Source: Alphaproteobacteria bacterium | GTDB taxonomy: Bacteria > Pseudomonadota > Alphaproteobacteria > MPNO01 > UBA2964 | Direction: 5' to 3' | NCBI GenBank assembly: GCA_009377375.1 | Contig: WHUE01000038.1 | Coordinates: 1-38,627, forward strand | Length of the DNA: 38,627 nt | Shown: positions 15,466-24,609 of the stretch, piece after piece | Layout: each line of letters starts with the position of its first letter | Numbering within the stretch: position 1 is the stretch's first letter | Program-made: the position numbers and the translations under genes | Notes under the pieces: generated by a model | Database searches by the model: none | What the model was told of the DNA's origin: nothing | What the model saw: the letters and a program-made list of their open reading frames with translations, nothing else

Positions 15466-16524
15466 CTACTTGGCGCTCGCCGACTTCAGCAGCTCGCCAT
15501 AGATTTTGCGGGCGCTCTGGACGTCGTCCTCGGTGAGGTTCATCACCTCGGCGATCTTCGCCTCCAGCTCCTTGCCGCCCATCGGGTTCAGCGACGCCTT
15601 GCGCTTCTCCGCGTCCTTCAGGAAATCGGGGCTCTTGACCATGGTGTCGAACGCGGTGCGAAGAGCGTCCATGCGGTCCGCCGGCACGCCCGGAGGCGCG
15701 AAGACCGAACGGCCGATCATGCCGCCGGCAGCCCAGAACTTCAGGAACTTCTTCTCCGCCGCATCGTTGCCGAACTCGGTGATCGCCGGCACGTTCGGGT
15801 AGTCCGGCACGCGCTCGAGCGACAGTGCGAAAATCGGCACCAGCTGGCCGCTCTGGATCTTCGGCGTGTGCAGCGCCTTGATCACCACCCAGGTGGCAGT
15901 GATGAACTCGATCTCGTTGCGCTCCATCGCGACGAACATCTCGCCCGTGCTCTTGTAGCCGGGGACGACCTTGATATTGGTGCCGGCGAAGCGGTTGAAG
16001 GCCAGCGACGCCATAGCATTGGTTGCCCGCGCGCCGGTCGCGCCCGAAACGACCTGACGCTTCCTGGCGTCCTCGAGCGTCTTGACGCCGGACTGGCCGG
16101 ACGCGAAGCCCAGGTAATCGACATCCATGTAGCGGCCGAGCCACTGGAACTTGCGGACGTCGAACTTGATGTTCGGGTTCAGCACCGTTTCCTGCAGCAC
16201 TTCCTGATGGCCGCCGATGATGAAGGAACCGTCCTTGGGCGCCGCGTTGTAGACGTAGGAGAGCGCCTTCATGCCGCCGCCGCCGGGCATGCTCTGGACG
16301 ACCATCTTCGGATTGCCCGGGATGTGCCTGCCGAGATGCTGCGCGGTCATCTGGCCGTAGAGCCCGTAGCTGCCGCCCATGCCCGAGCCGACCACCACGG
16401 TAATGGTCTTGTTGCCGTAAAAATTGGCGACGGCGTCGTTAGCGCTCGCCGCAACCGGCGCGGCGGCGACAGCCGCCAACAGCGCGCCGCCCATGGCGAC
16501 GCGCGAAAAATGCAATCTCGTCAA
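15466..16524 (-). CDS. TctC/Bug-family periplasmic binding protein, copy 3 of 3
   Basis: 352 residues. Signal peptide with cleavage near AASA-NDA (about 28). The fold signature is the same (FYGNKTITVVVGSGMGGSYG, HIPGNPKMVVQSMPGGGGMK, SYVYNAAPKDGS, APPGVPADRMDALRTAFD), but it is more divergent than copies 1 and 2, lacks the RCGGDW stretch and both Cys of that pair, and ends in LLKSASAK instead of the Lys tail. It also replaces the VIRNGMALE loop by GGHQEVLQE, so it likely binds another ligand. It has its own terminator (15408-15440), so it is transcribed apart from copy 2. No TctAB genes nearby. Confidence 0.9.
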   Translation of the reverse strand: MTRLHFSRVAMGGALLAAVAAAPVAASANDAVANFYGNKTITVVVGSGMGGSYGLYGQMTAQHLGRHIPGNPKMVVQSMPGGGGMKALSYVYNAAPKDGSFIIGGHQEVLQETVLNPNIKFDVRKFQWLGRYMDVDYLGFASGQSGVKTLEDARKRQVVSGATGARATNAMASLAFNRFAGTNIKVVPGYKSTGEMFVAMERNEIEFITATWVVIKALHTPKIQSGQLVPIFALSLERVPDYPNVPAITEFGNDAAEKKFLKFWAAGGMIGRSVFAPPGVPADRMDALRTAFDTMVKSPDFLKDAEKRKASLNPMGGKELEAKIAEVMNLTEDDVQSARKIYGELLKSASAK

Positions 16525-16641
16525 TGTTTCCTCCGCTAAGTCAGAGCTCCCGGCCAGAATGACCGGGACGCCCGGCTGGATCCAAGTGGCCTGGAGAATA
16601 CAGGAAACTGGCGGGCGCGGGAAGAATCCCGGGCGCGTTTC

Positions 16642-17853
16642 TCAGAGCGCCGGCAGCGGCCGCGGCGCGGCGGAGGCGCGGCGGCGCAGCAAATCCATCG
16701 CGGCGTCGAGCCCGTCGATGGAGAGCGGGAACATGCGGCCCGGCAGCAGACGCTGGGCGATCTGGACCGAGGCCGTCCGCACCCAGCGATCCTGCGGCGC
16801 CGGGTTGAGCCAGACGATGTCGGGAAAATGCCGCGCGAGGCGCTGGAGCCAGACCGCGCCGGCTTCCTCGTTCCAGTGCTCGATAGACCCGCCGGGCTCG
16901 GTGATCTCGAACGGGCTCATCGTCGCGTCGCCGACCACGATGACCTTGTAGTCGGACCCGTAGGTGTTGAACAGATCGACGGTCGGGACCCATTCGTTGT
17001 AGCCGCGCCGCGTGTCGCGCCAGACCCGTTCATAGATGAAATTGTGGAAGTAGTGGTATTCCAGATGCTTGAACTCGGTCTTCGCCGCCGAGAACAGCTC
17101 CTCCGACAGCTTCACATGGGCGTCCATCGAGCCGCCGACATCGATGAACAGCAGAACCTTGACGCGATTCTTGCGCTCGGCCCGCATGCGGATGTCCAGC
17201 ATGCCGCCGTTGCGCGCCGTCGCCTGGACGGTGTCGTCCAGATCGAACTCCTCCTCCGCCCCTTCGCGGATGAACTTGCGCAGCCGGCGCAGCGCGACCT
17301 TGATGTTGCGGGTGCCGATCTCCACCGAGCCGTCGAGGTTGCGGAACTCCCGCCGCTGCCAGACCTTGGCGGCGCTGCCCCCTCCCCCGTCGCCGCCGAT
17401 GCGCACGCCGGACGGGTTGGCGCCGGAATGGCCGAACGGCGAGGTGCCGTCCGTGCCGATCCATTTCGAGCCGCCGGCATGGCGCGCGTCCTGCTCCGAC
17501 AGCCGCTCCGCCAGCGCATCCAGCATCTCCTGGAAGCCCATCTTCTCCAGCTTCGCGAGCTCTTCCTCGCCGAAATGCCGTTCGGCGAGCCTGCGCAGCC
17601 AGTCGTCGGGAATGTCGGCGCCGAACAGCGCCTGACTTTCCGCCATCAGCCCGCGGAAATACTCGCCGAACACGCGGTCGAACCGGTCGAAATTCTTTTC
17701 GTCCTTCACCAGCGCGGCGCGGGAAAGATAGTAGAACTCGTCCACGCTGCCCCGCGCCACCCCGGCCTGCAGCGCCTCCAGCAGCATCAGGTACTCCCGG
17801 ATCGTGACCGGGATCCGCGCCTCGCGCAGCTTCTGGAAGAAGGCGGTGAACAT
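16642..17853 (-). CDS. VWA-domain CoxE-like protein
   Basis: 403 residues. The N-terminal 130 residues are helical and acidic; a Gly-rich linker (GTDGTSPFGHSG to GGDGGGG, 133-159) leads to a von Willebrand A domain. The metal-binding motif reads FIDVGGSMD (236-244), i.e. DxGGS instead of the canonical DxSxS; I believe this variant is characteristic of this MoxR-associated group. Later GDATMSPFEI is the other metal-loop region. With the MoxR ATPase encoded 7 bp upstream on the same strand it should form an AAA+/VWA chaperone pair that remodels or inserts metal into another protein. No carbon-monoxide dehydrogenase (coxMSL) genes are here, so the client is unknown. Confidence 0.9.
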   Translation of the reverse strand: MFTAFFQKLREARIPVTIREYLMLLEALQAGVARGSVDEFYYLSRAALVKDEKNFDRFDRVFGEYFRGLMAESQALFGADIPDDWLRRLAERHFGEEELAKLEKMGFQEMLDALAERLSEQDARHAGGSKWIGTDGTSPFGHSGANPSGVRIGGDGGGGSAAKVWQRREFRNLDGSVEIGTRNIKVALRRLRKFIREGAEEEFDLDDTVQATARNGGMLDIRMRAERKNRVKVLLFIDVGGSMDAHVKLSEELFSAAKTEFKHLEYHYFHNFIYERVWRDTRRGYNEWVPTVDLFNTYGSDYKVIVVGDATMSPFEITEPGGSIEHWNEEAGAVWLQRLARHFPDIVWLNPAPQDRWVRTASVQIAQRLLPGRMFPLSIDGLDAAMDLLRRRASAAPRPLPAL

Positions 17854-17860
17854 GCCGCGC

Positions 17861-18703
17861 TCAGCGGCTCTCCCGCCGCGACAGGAAGGCGAGGCGCTCG
17901 AACATGTGCACGTCCTGCTCGTTCTTCAGCAACGCGCCGTAGAGCTGCGGGATCGCCTTGGTCGAATCCTCGCGCAGCGCCTCCGGCGGGATGTCCTCGA
18001 CCAGCAGGAGCTTGATCCAGTCCAGCAGCTCCGAGGTGGACGGTTTCTTCTTCAGCCCGTGCACGTCCCGCAGCGAATAGAACACCTGCAACGCCTCCGA
18101 CAGCAGCCGCTTCTTGATGTCGGGGAAATGGACGTGGACGATGCGCGTCATCGTCTCCTCGTCCGGAAAGCGGATGTAGTGGAAGAAGCAGCGGCGCAGG
18201 AAGGCGTCCGGCAGCTCCTTCTCGTTGTTGGAGGTGATGATGACGACGGGGCGCCGTTTCGCGCGGATGGTCTCGTTGGTCTCGTGGACGAAGAACTCCA
18301 TCCGGTCGAGCTCCTGCAACAGGTCGTTGGGAAACTCGATATCGGCCTTGTCGATCTCGTCGATCAGCACCACGCACGGCTCGTCCGCCTCGAAGGCGCG
18401 CCACAGCGTGCCCTTGTCGATGTAGTTGCGGATGTCCTTCACCCGCTCGTCGCCGAGCTGGGAATCGCGCAGCCGCGAGACGGCGTCGTATTCGTACAGC
18501 CCGTGCCGCGCCTTGGTCGTGGACTTGATGTGCCACTCGTAGAGCGGCCGCCCCAGCGAGCGCGCGACCTCCTGCGCCAGCAGGGTCTTGCCGGTGCCCG
18601 GCTCGCCCTTGACCAGCAGCGGGCGTTCCAGCGCAACCGCGGCGTTGACCGCCATGGTCAGGTCGTCCGTCGTGACATAGCTGTCGGTACCGGTGAACTT
18701 CAT
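17861..18703 (-). CDS. MoxR-family AAA+ ATPase
   Basis: 280 residues. Walker A GEPGTGKT (33-40), Walker B VVLIDEID (111-118) and sensor-1 VIITSNNEKELP are all intact. MoxR ATPases use ATP to remodel or activate client complexes and normally work with a VWA partner, here the gene 7 bp downstream. The ATG at 18703 was chosen because the domain begins soon after; an earlier frame extension to 18745 adds a sequence without family resemblance. The upstream 130 bp is shared with the divergent CopD-like gene. Confidence 0.93.
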   Translation of the reverse strand: MKFTGTDSYVTTDDLTMAVNAAVALERPLLVKGEPGTGKTLLAQEVARSLGRPLYEWHIKSTTKARHGLYEYDAVSRLRDSQLGDERVKDIRNYIDKGTLWRAFEADEPCVVLIDEIDKADIEFPNDLLQELDRMEFFVHETNETIRAKRRPVVIITSNNEKELPDAFLRRCFFHYIRFPDEETMTRIVHVHFPDIKKRLLSEALQVFYSLRDVHGLKKKPSTSELLDWIKLLLVEDIPPEALREDSTKAIPQLYGALLKNEQDVHMFERLAFLSRRESR

Positions 18704-18833
18704 GCTATTCAGCGTCCGTAAGGGAATTGGGAAATACCCCGGCATGCGGGGCCGGCGGCAACCGTAGAACAGCGGGTGCGGCCGATCAAGCGGGCGCCGC
18801 CCGGGAAAACGCTGAGGGAGAAACCGTCACGCC

Positions 18834-19298
18834 ATGATGATGTCCATCGCCGTCGCGCTTCACGCGCTCGCCGCCATTCTCTGGGTCGGCGGCATGTTCT
18901 TCGCCGTCTACGCGCTCCGCCCCGCCGCCGGGCCGATGGCAGGCCCCGACCGGCTGGCGCTGTGGGGGCGCGTCTTCCCCAACTTCTTCAGATGGGTCTG
19001 GGCCGCCGTCATCCTGCTGCCGCTGACCGGCTACTACATGGTCTATGCCGGCTATGGCGGCATGGCCACGCTGCCCATCCCCTATCACGTGATGAGCGCG
19101 CTCGGCCTCGTGATGATCCTGCTGTTCCTGCATCTCTACTTCGCGCCCTACGCCCGGTTCCGCGCGGCGCTGGCGGGCGGCGACAACGGGGAAGCGGCGA
19201 AGCAGCTCAACGTCATCAGGCAGATCGTGACGATCAACCTCTATATCGGGCTGGTCAACGCGGCGGTCGGGGCGTCGGGGGTGTACTGGGCGGTCTGA
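18834..19298 (+). CDS. CopD-like four-helix membrane protein
   Basis: 154 residues with four predicted membrane helices (about 3-25, 50-70, 83-105 and 133-153). The opening helix [16 protein letters not shown], with His near its start, and the later [20 protein letters not shown] resemble the CopD/DUF-type haem- or copper-related membrane families. The exact role is uncertain. Three ATG codons lie in a row at 18834, 18837 and 18840, so the true start is ambiguous by two residues; GAGGGAG is about 14 bp upstream of the first. It diverges from moxR and converges with the small coiled-coil gene, 13 bp apart. Confidence 0.8.
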   Translation: MMMSIAVALHALAAILWVGGMFFAVYALRPAAGPMAGPDRLALWGRVFPNFFRWVWAAVILLPLTGYYMVYAGYGGMATLPIPYHVMSALGLVMILLFLHLYFAPYARFRAALAGGDNGEAAKQLNVIRQIVTINLYIGLVNAAVGASGVYWAV

Positions 19299-19311
19299 AC
19301 GCAGGGCCGCG

Positions 19312-19668
19312 TCAGCGCGGCTCCAACTCGCGGATGCGATCCGCCAGCTTGACCATGCTGCGTTCCAGAGCCTGGGCGCGGTCGGCGGCCGCCTCGCCCG
19401 TTTCCGCGATACGGGATTCCATCGCGTCGAGATGGCGCTCCAGATGCTCGAGCCGGTCCAGCGTCTGCCGTTCGGCGGCGAGCAGCCGGCTCTCAAGATC
19501 GTCGATCATCCGGCGCAGGGCGTCCAGCTCCAACCCCGCGGCGTCCGATGCCTGCGCGCCGGCGGCATCATGCGGGGCGAACAGGGGCACGACAAAGGCA
19601 TCGGGACGCGCCGGGCCGGTCGCCGCCGCGGCCCATTCCGCTTCGATATCCTGCCTGACACGCGCCAT
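19312..19668 (-). CDS. small coiled-coil protein of unknown function
   Basis: 118 residues. An Ala/Pro-rich N-terminal third is followed by a Leu/Glu/Arg heptad pattern from about 47 to the end ([20 protein letters not shown] and onward), a classic coiled coil. No membrane segment or signal. The ATG at 19668 is preceded by AGGAAGGG; the frame extends further upstream but those residues look non-coding. Similar small coiled-coil proteins are common and unassigned. The gene is alone, with 266 bp of sequence between its start and the next gene on the same strand. Confidence 0.7.
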   Translation of the reverse strand: MARVRQDIEAEWAAAATGPARPDAFVVPLFAPHDAAGAQASDAAGLELDALRRMIDDLESRLLAAERQTLDRLEHLERHLDAMESRIAETGEAAADRAQALERSMVKLADRIRELEPR

Positions 19669-19733
19669 TTGACCCTTCCTCTTCCATACCGCCCGCGAAC
19701 CGGGCAACGCTGCTTTGGACGGACACCGGGTGC

Positions 19734-19747
19734 GCCGGACGTCCGGC
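19734..19747. promoter_or_regulatory. 14-bp perfect palindrome
   Basis: gccggac/gtccggc is a perfect dyad about 65 bp upstream of the small coiled-coil gene. It could be an operator. Nothing else supports this, and GC-rich DNA gives such dyads by chance. The rest of 19669-19934 holds no gene; it includes a short AT-richer part (about 19840-19930) and a GC dyad near 19880-19896 that may be the weak end of the hydrolase-OsmC transcript. Confidence 0.2.
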
Positions 19748-19934
19748 TCATGATTTGTCCGCCAGGCTTTCGCGTCGTCGACAAATCCACGACCGCGCAA
19801 GCCGCGATACCCGCATCAGCCGCTTTTCATGCAAAAGCCATGCCAATTCGGAGAGGTATGGTTAATCAAGGGGTTAGAGAACGGCCGTCCGGCCGCTACA
19901 ATGAAACTGTAAAATATTCCGACGGTCTGTGTGG

Positions 19935-21173
19935 TTACCCGTCCCGCGGCGTTCCGGCCAGGGTCGTCAGCACCTGCACCTCCGAATGCAGGGTGCGGTG
20001 CACCGGGCATTTCTCCGCGATCTCCAGCAGCTTTTCGCGCTGCGCCTCGTCCAGCGCGCCGTCGAGGACGATCTCGCGCGTGAACCTGTCCACCTTGCCC
20101 TCGCGCGTCTCGCAATCGGCGCAGTCCTCGGCGTGAATCTTGTCGTGCCGCACGGTCACGGTCGCCTTGTCCAGCGGCCATTCCTTCCGCTCGGCATACA
20201 TGCGCATGGTCATCGTGGTGCATGCCCCCAGCGCCGCCGAAAGAAGCGCGTACGGATTCGGTCCGGAATCGCGGCCGCCGTAGCTTGCCGGCTCGTCGGC
20301 ATGAAGCAGGTGCGCGCCCACCGTGATGTCCTGGCCGAACCGGCCGTTGCCGTTCTCGGCGACGACCACCGCGCCCTCCTCCCCCGCAGTCGCCTCGGAT
20401 GCGGGCGCGGCGCCTAGCCAGCGCCCGGCCCATGCGGCCAGCACGTCGGCGACATAGGCCGCATCCGCCTTGCGCGTCAGCAGATGGTCGGCATCGTCCA
20501 GCGACACGAAGCTCTTCGGATGCTTCGCCGCCTGGAAGATGTCGGCCGCGTTGTCGATGCCGACGATCTCGTCGCGCGGCGCGTGGAATATCATCAGCGC
20601 CTTGTGCAGATTTCCGATCTTCGGCCCCAGGGCCCGGCCGGCGATGTCGTCGAGAAACTGCCGGCGCACCCGGAAGGACCGCCCGCCGAGCGTTACCTCG
20701 GCCTCGCCTTCCGCCCGGATTCTGGCCACGTCGTCGGCGAAGTGGCCGGCGACGTGGCCGGGATCGAACGGCGCGCCGATCGTGGCGACGGCGACGGCTT
20801 CCGGAATCTCCGATGCGGCGGCAAGCACGGCGGCGCCGCCCAGGCTGTGGCCGATCAGCAGTTTCGGCGCCTCCCGGTTGCCGCGCAGCCAGCCGGCGGC
20901 GGCGATCAGGTCGCCGACGTTGGAGGAGAAGTTCGTATTGGCGAATTCGCCCTCGCTCGCGCCGAGCCCGGTGAAATCGAACCGCAGCACTGCAATGCCG
21001 TGCCCGGCGAGAGCGCCGGCGATGCGCGAGGCCGCAAATATGTCCTTGGAGCAGGTGAAGCAATGGGCGAACAGCGCGTAGCCGCGCGGCGCGCCCGCCG
21101 GCATGTCGAGGCGCGCCGCAAGCTCGTCGCCCGCCGCCCCGGGGAAGGTCACTTTCTCGGATCCGCTCCTCAT
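19935..21173 (-). CDS. bifunctional alpha/beta hydrolase - OsmC family fusion
   Basis: 412 residues, two domains. The N-terminal hydrolase (1-255) has nucleophile elbow GHSLGG with Ser110, acid Asp201 and His230. The C-terminal OsmC-like domain (about 265-405) carries the two reactive Cys of peroxide-reducing OsmC/Ohr proteins: Cys318 in [15 protein letters not shown] and Cys389 in KCPVHRTL. Extra Cys pairs occur (Cys38/41 and Cys351/354). This two-domain arrangement is a known fusion; the expected role is handling lipid or organic peroxides, the hydrolase perhaps freeing the peroxidised acyl group. GGAGG precedes the ATG. A 12-bp palindrome lies just upstream (21189-21200). Confidence 0.93.
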   Translation of the reverse strand: MRSGSEKVTFPGAAGDELAARLDMPAGAPRGYALFAHCFTCSKDIFAASRIAGALAGHGIAVLRFDFTGLGASEGEFANTNFSSNVGDLIAAAGWLRGNREAPKLLIGHSLGGAAVLAAASEIPEAVAVATIGAPFDPGHVAGHFADDVARIRAEGEAEVTLGGRSFRVRRQFLDDIAGRALGPKIGNLHKALMIFHAPRDEIVGIDNAADIFQAAKHPKSFVSLDDADHLLTRKADAAYVADVLAAWAGRWLGAAPASEATAGEEGAVVVAENGNGRFGQDITVGAHLLHADEPASYGGRDSGPNPYALLSAALGACTTMTMRMYAERKEWPLDKATVTVRHDKIHAEDCADCETREGKVDRFTREIVLDGALDEAQREKLLEIAEKCPVHRTLHSEVQVLTTLAGTPRDG

Positions 21174-21188
21174 CGTCGCCTCCTTCAG

Positions 21189-21200
21189 TGGTCCGGACCA
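21189..21200. promoter_or_regulatory. perfect 12-bp palindrome TGGTCCGGACCA upstream of the OsmC fusion
   Basis: The dyad lies 15 bp upstream of the start at 21173, next to the ribosome-binding site, in the divergent region shared with the Nudix gene. Its TGGT-N4-ACCA form resembles operators of FadR-type GntR repressors. A repressor there would block transcription or initiation of the fusion gene. Which regulator binds is unknown. Confidence 0.45.
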
Positions 21201-21301
21201 TGCGAGCCCGGCCGCGCGCGTCAGACGCGGTTTGGCGATGCCCGCCGATATGCGTTAGCGTCGACAGCCTTGCGGCACGCGGCGCCAGCGGAAAGAGAAC
21301 C

Positions 21302-21946
21302 ATGAATCGCGACACGGATGTAGAGATCATCGCCCGGCCCGTCGTCTATGACGGCTACGGCAGGGTGGAGGAAGTGCATCTCCGCCACCGGCGGCACGAC
21401 GGCGGATGGAGCCGGCGGATCGACCGCGAGATGATCGAACGCGGCCATGTCGCCGCCGTGATGCCTTACGATCCCACCCTTGACGCGGTGGTCATGGTCA
21501 ACCAGTTCCGGATAGGCGCCTGGGGCGGCGGGGAACCCGATCCGTGGCTGCTGGAAGCCGTCGCCGGCATCGTCGAGCCGGGCGAGACCTTCGAGGCGGT
21601 GGCCCGCCGCGAGGCGATGGAGGAAGCCGGCTGCACTCTGCGCGACCTGCTGCCGATCTGCCGCTACTACGCCTCGCCGGGCGTGCTGACCGAGCGCCTG
21701 CATGTGTATTGCGGCATAACGGACGCAAGCGGCGTCGGCGGCATCCACGGGCTGGATCACGAGGGCGAGGATATCGAGGCGCTGGTGACGCCGCTGGACG
21801 AGGCGCTGGCGGGCATCGAGGGCGGCCGGATCATGGACGCCAAGGCCATCGTCGCCCTGCAATGGATCGCCGCCCGCCGCGACTCGCTGCGCCGCCGTTT
21901 CGGTCCCGGCGGCGAGGATGGTATAAGCGGAACAACAAAGAGGTAA
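21302..21946 (+). CDS. Nudix hydrolase, ADP-ribose pyrophosphatase type
   Basis: 214 residues. The Nudix box reads from [10 protein letters not shown] to REAMEEAGC (about residues 98-120), fitting Gx5Ex7REUxEExGU with all catalytic Glu present. The longer N-terminal part and the closing [10 protein letters not shown] are typical of the ADP-ribose pyrophosphatase group, which cleaves ADP-ribose or similar nucleotide-sugars to AMP plus a phosphate ester. ATG at 21302 follows AAAGAGAA. Its TAA overlaps the ribosome-binding site of the sulfurtransferase gene that starts four bases later, so the two are translationally linked. Confidence 0.92.
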   Translation: MNRDTDVEIIARPVVYDGYGRVEEVHLRHRRHDGGWSRRIDREMIERGHVAAVMPYDPTLDAVVMVNQFRIGAWGGGEPDPWLLEAVAGIVEPGETFEAVARREAMEEAGCTLRDLLPICRYYASPGVLTERLHVYCGITDASGVGGIHGLDHEGEDIEALVTPLDEALAGIEGGRIMDAKAIVALQWIAARRDSLRRRFGPGGEDGISGTTKR

Positions 21947-21950
21947 CGGG

Positions 21951-22802
21951 ATGAGTGAATGGAACGGCGACGCCCTGGTCAGCACCGACTGGCTTGCCGG
22001 CAATCTGAAGGACCCTAACCTGCGGGTCGTCGACGCGACCTGGTACATGCCGGGCGACGGCCGCACCGGGCGCGAGACATATGCCGCGGGCCACATTCCC
22101 GGCGCGGTGTTCTGGGACATCGACGAGATTTCGGTGAAGGACGATCCGCGTCCGCACATGCTGCCGCCGGCGCCGGAGTTCACGCGTCACATGGAGAAGC
22201 TCGGCATCGGCGACGGTTCGATGGTAGTGGTCTACGACGCGCACGGGCTGTTCACCGCCGCGCGGCCATGGTGGATGCTGCGGCTGTACGGCCACGAGGC
22301 GGTGGCGGTGCTCGACGGCGGGCTGCCGAAGTGGACGGCGGAGAAACGGCCGGTCGACTCGGCCCCGCCTCTGCCCCGCCGCGCCACCTTCACCGCCGCC
22401 CCGGACTACGGGCTGCTGCGCGAGCTGGACGACATGACGGCCAACCTGACGGGACGGGACGAGCAGGTGCTGGACGCGCGCGGCCAGGGCCGCTTCACCG
22501 GCGCGGAGCCGGAGCCCCGCCCCGGCTGCCGGTCGGGCCACATCCCCGGCTCCGTCAATATCCATTACGACAGCCTGCTGGATCCGGATACGCGGGCCAT
22601 GCTTCCGCCCGACGACCTCCGCGCCCGGTTCAGGGAGGCCGGGGTGGACCTGAGCAAGCCGGTCACCACGACCTGCGGATCGGGCGTCACCGCCTGTATC
22701 CTCGCCCTCGGTCTGCACATGCTGGGCAAGCCGGATGTCGCGGTCTATGACGGCTCGTGGTCCGAATGGGGCATGCGCAGCGACACGCCGGTCGAGACCT
22801 GA
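21951..22802 (+). CDS. sseA: 3-mercaptopyruvate sulfurtransferase-like (two rhodanese domains)
   Basis: 283 residues, tandem rhodanese domains. The first (about 10-133) lacks a catalytic Cys and is structural. The second (about 168-280) has the active Cys242 in CGSGVTA, the loop typical of 3-mercaptopyruvate sulfurtransferases (thiosulfate sulfurtransferases have CRKGVTA). It transfers sulfur from 3-mercaptopyruvate to thiols or cyanide, in the cytosol as no signal peptide is seen. It is coupled to the Nudix gene and followed after 78 bp by cystathionine beta-lyase, another sulfur-amino-acid enzyme, so a sulfur-metabolism group is plausible. Confidence 0.92.
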   Translation: MSEWNGDALVSTDWLAGNLKDPNLRVVDATWYMPGDGRTGRETYAAGHIPGAVFWDIDEISVKDDPRPHMLPPAPEFTRHMEKLGIGDGSMVVVYDAHGLFTAARPWWMLRLYGHEAVAVLDGGLPKWTAEKRPVDSAPPLPRRATFTAAPDYGLLRELDDMTANLTGRDEQVLDARGQGRFTGAEPEPRPGCRSGHIPGSVNIHYDSLLDPDTRAMLPPDDLRARFREAGVDLSKPVTTTCGSGVTACILALGLHMLGKPDVAVYDGSWSEWGMRSDTPVET

Positions 22803-22880
22803 TCCCGGGCAACGCGGCTGGCGCGTCCCGCGATGCGGTGCCATGATGGCCGAACCGCCCCACCTGCCAAGAAAAAGGCC

Positions 22881-24059
22881 ATGAAAGAAGACACCATCAT
22901 CACCACCGCCGGGCGCCACCCGGACGAGAATCACGGCTTCGTCAACCCGCCCGTCTACCACGCCTCCACCATCGTCTCGCCGACGCTGGCGGAGTTCCGC
23001 GAGCGCCGGTCGCACCGCTGGGAGCCGGGAGTCTTCACCTATGGCCGCCAGGGCACGCCGACCCACGAGGCGCTGGAGGAAGCCTGCGCCGCGCTGCTGG
23101 GCGGCGACCGGGCGGTGGCGCTGAGCAGCGGGCTGGCCGCGATCAACGCCGCGCTGTTCGCGTTCCTGGAGAAGGGCGACCACCTGCTGATGGTGGATTC
23201 GGTCTACGGCCCGTCGCGGCGCGTCTGCGACAGCTTCCTCGCCCGGTTCGGGGTGGAGACCACCTATTACGATCCGACCATCGGCGCCGGCATCAGGGAC
23301 CTGATCCGCGACAACACGAAGCTGGTCTATCTGGAATCGCCGGGCTCGCTGACCTTCGAGGTGCAGGACATCGATCCCATCGTCGAGGAAGCGAAGAAGC
23401 GCGGCTGCGTCACGATCATCGACGACACGTGGTCGTCCGGCGTGTTCTTCAAGCCGTTCCAGCATGGCATCGACGTCTCCGCGATCGCCGCGACCAAGTA
23501 TATCGTCGGCCATTCCGACGTGATGATGGGCATGCTGACCACCACCAGCGAGCACTGGCAGCGCGTCCGCCAGGCGGCCTCCGACCTCGGCGCCAATGCC
23601 GGGCCGGACGACGTCTACCTGGCGCTGCGCGGGCTGCGGACGATCAAGGTGCGCATGCTGCGCCATTACGAGACGGGGATGAAGCTCGCCCGCTGGCTGG
23701 AGGCGCGGCCGGAAGTGGAGCGCGTGCTCCACCCCGCCCTCGAATCCGATCCCGGCCACGCGCTGTGGAAGAGATACTTCACCGGCGCCTGCGGGCTGTT
23801 CGGCGTGGTGCTCAAGCCGGTGGAGGAGCCCGCCATCGCGGCCATGCTGGACGGGCTGGAGCTATACGGCATGGGCGCGAGCTGGGGCGGGTTCGAGAGC
23901 CTGATCCTGCTGACCGACCCCGCCTCGATCCGCAGCGCGACCAGGGCGCGTTGGGAGGCCGAGGGCCCGACGCTGCGCATCCATGCCGGGCTGGAAGACC
24001 CCGACGACCTGATCGCGGACCTGGAGGCCGGGTTCGCGCGCATGAACGCCGCAAGGTGA
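22881..24059 (+). CDS. metC: cystathionine beta-lyase
   Basis: 392 residues, PLP-dependent Cys/Met metabolism enzyme. The cofactor Lys206 is in ATKYIVGHSD, the ring-stacking and binding region includes SSGLAAI (82-88), and the conserved Asp-Asp-Thr-Trp (181-184) precedes the Lys. Cleaves cystathionine to homocysteine, pyruvate and ammonia in methionine synthesis. The short form with YGRQGTPT (54-61) matches the metC-type proteobacterial lyases rather than cystathionine gamma-synthase. The ATG at 22881 has only a weak purine-rich AAGAAAAAGG before it. hisI begins 16 bp after the stop. Confidence 0.9.
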   Translation: MKEDTIITTAGRHPDENHGFVNPPVYHASTIVSPTLAEFRERRSHRWEPGVFTYGRQGTPTHEALEEACAALLGGDRAVALSSGLAAINAALFAFLEKGDHLLMVDSVYGPSRRVCDSFLARFGVETTYYDPTIGAGIRDLIRDNTKLVYLESPGSLTFEVQDIDPIVEEAKKRGCVTIIDDTWSSGVFFKPFQHGIDVSAIAATKYIVGHSDVMMGMLTTTSEHWQRVRQAASDLGANAGPDDVYLALRGLRTIKVRMLRHYETGMKLARWLEARPEVERVLHPALESDPGHALWKRYFTGACGLFGVVLKPVEEPAIAAMLDGLELYGMGASWGGFESLILLTDPASIRSATRARWEAEGPTLRIHAGLEDPDDLIADLEAGFARMNAAR

Positions 24060-24075
24060 GCCGACAGGACCGGCC

Positions 24076-24486
24076 ATGAACGAACCCGCCGACGACACCA
24101 TCGAACAGGCGCTGGCGAAGATCGCCTTCGACGGCGACGGGCTGGTGCCCGCCATCGCGCAGCAATACGACACCGGCGAGGTGCTGATGATGGCGTGGAT
24201 GAATGCGGACGCCCTGCGCGAGACGCTGGCGACCGGCGCGGCCTGCTACTGGTCGCGTTCGCGCGGGAAGCTCTGGCGCAAGGGCGAGAGCTCCGGCCAG
24301 ACCCAGGCGCTGAAGGAGCTGCGCATCGACTGCGACGGCGACACGCTGCTGCTGCAGGTGGACCAGAAGGGCGTGGCCTGCCACACCGGGCGGCGCACCT
24401 GCTTTTTCACCGCCGTCCGCGACGACGGGCTGGTCGAGGTGTCGCCCGTGGAGGTCGACCCCGACGCCCTTTACGGGAGCAAGTGA
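24076..24486 (+). CDS. hisI: phosphoribosyl-AMP cyclohydrolase
   Basis: 136 residues, the usual length of a free-standing HisI. Opens the adenine ring of PR-AMP in histidine synthesis. Conserved blocks: GEVLMMAWMN (34-43), YWSRSRGKLWRKGESSGQ (58-75), DCDGD with the metal-site Cys and Asp, and the CHTGRRTCFF zinc Cys pair. There is no HisE domain attached. It is isolated from the rest of the his genes but directly downstream of metC (16 bp), so probably in the same transcript. Confidence 0.95.
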   Translation: MNEPADDTIEQALAKIAFDGDGLVPAIAQQYDTGEVLMMAWMNADALRETLATGAACYWSRSRGKLWRKGESSGQTQALKELRIDCDGDTLLLQVDQKGVACHTGRRTCFFTAVRDDGLVEVSPVEVDPDALYGSK

Positions 24487-24550
24487 CGGCCCGACGGCTT
24501 CGTTTCCGTCCGCCCCAACCGAGGACGTAGCCCTTGCCGGGGTCCCGGAT

Positions 24551-24574
24551 GCGTTATACGAAAAAATACAGCGC
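24551..24574 (+). promoter_or_regulatory. ModE-like operator upstream of modA
   Basis: GCGTTATA and TACAGCGC are imperfect inverted halves (six of eight pairs) separated by eight bases, with the TAT-rich core seen in molybdate-responsive ModE boxes. It sits about 35-60 bp upstream of the modA start, where a repressor would act. If functional, molybdate-bound ModE would shut off the transporter. Judged only by eye. Confidence 0.45.
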
Positions 24575-24609
24575 GTCACGGAACGTCGTTTCCGGCGCGT
24601 CAGATCGTG

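Noticed and set aside
12989..16144. A single minus-strand frame joining the three TctC genes into one giant protein
   Set aside because: It reads copy 1 correctly but runs through copies 2 and 3 out of frame; each copy has its own start, signal peptide and stop.
14347..16539. A very long plus-strand open frame opposite TctC copies 2 and 3
   Set aside because: It lies antisense to two well-supported genes with signal peptides and family motifs; high GC makes the opposite frame stop-poor. Its translation is Arg/His/Leu-rich without domains.
1811..19747. Shared 8-mer arms (gccggac/gtccggc) of the dyads at 1811-1829 and 19734-19747 as one regulon
   Set aside because: The spacing differs (three bases versus none) and such GC words are common in this DNA, so a common regulator is not supported.
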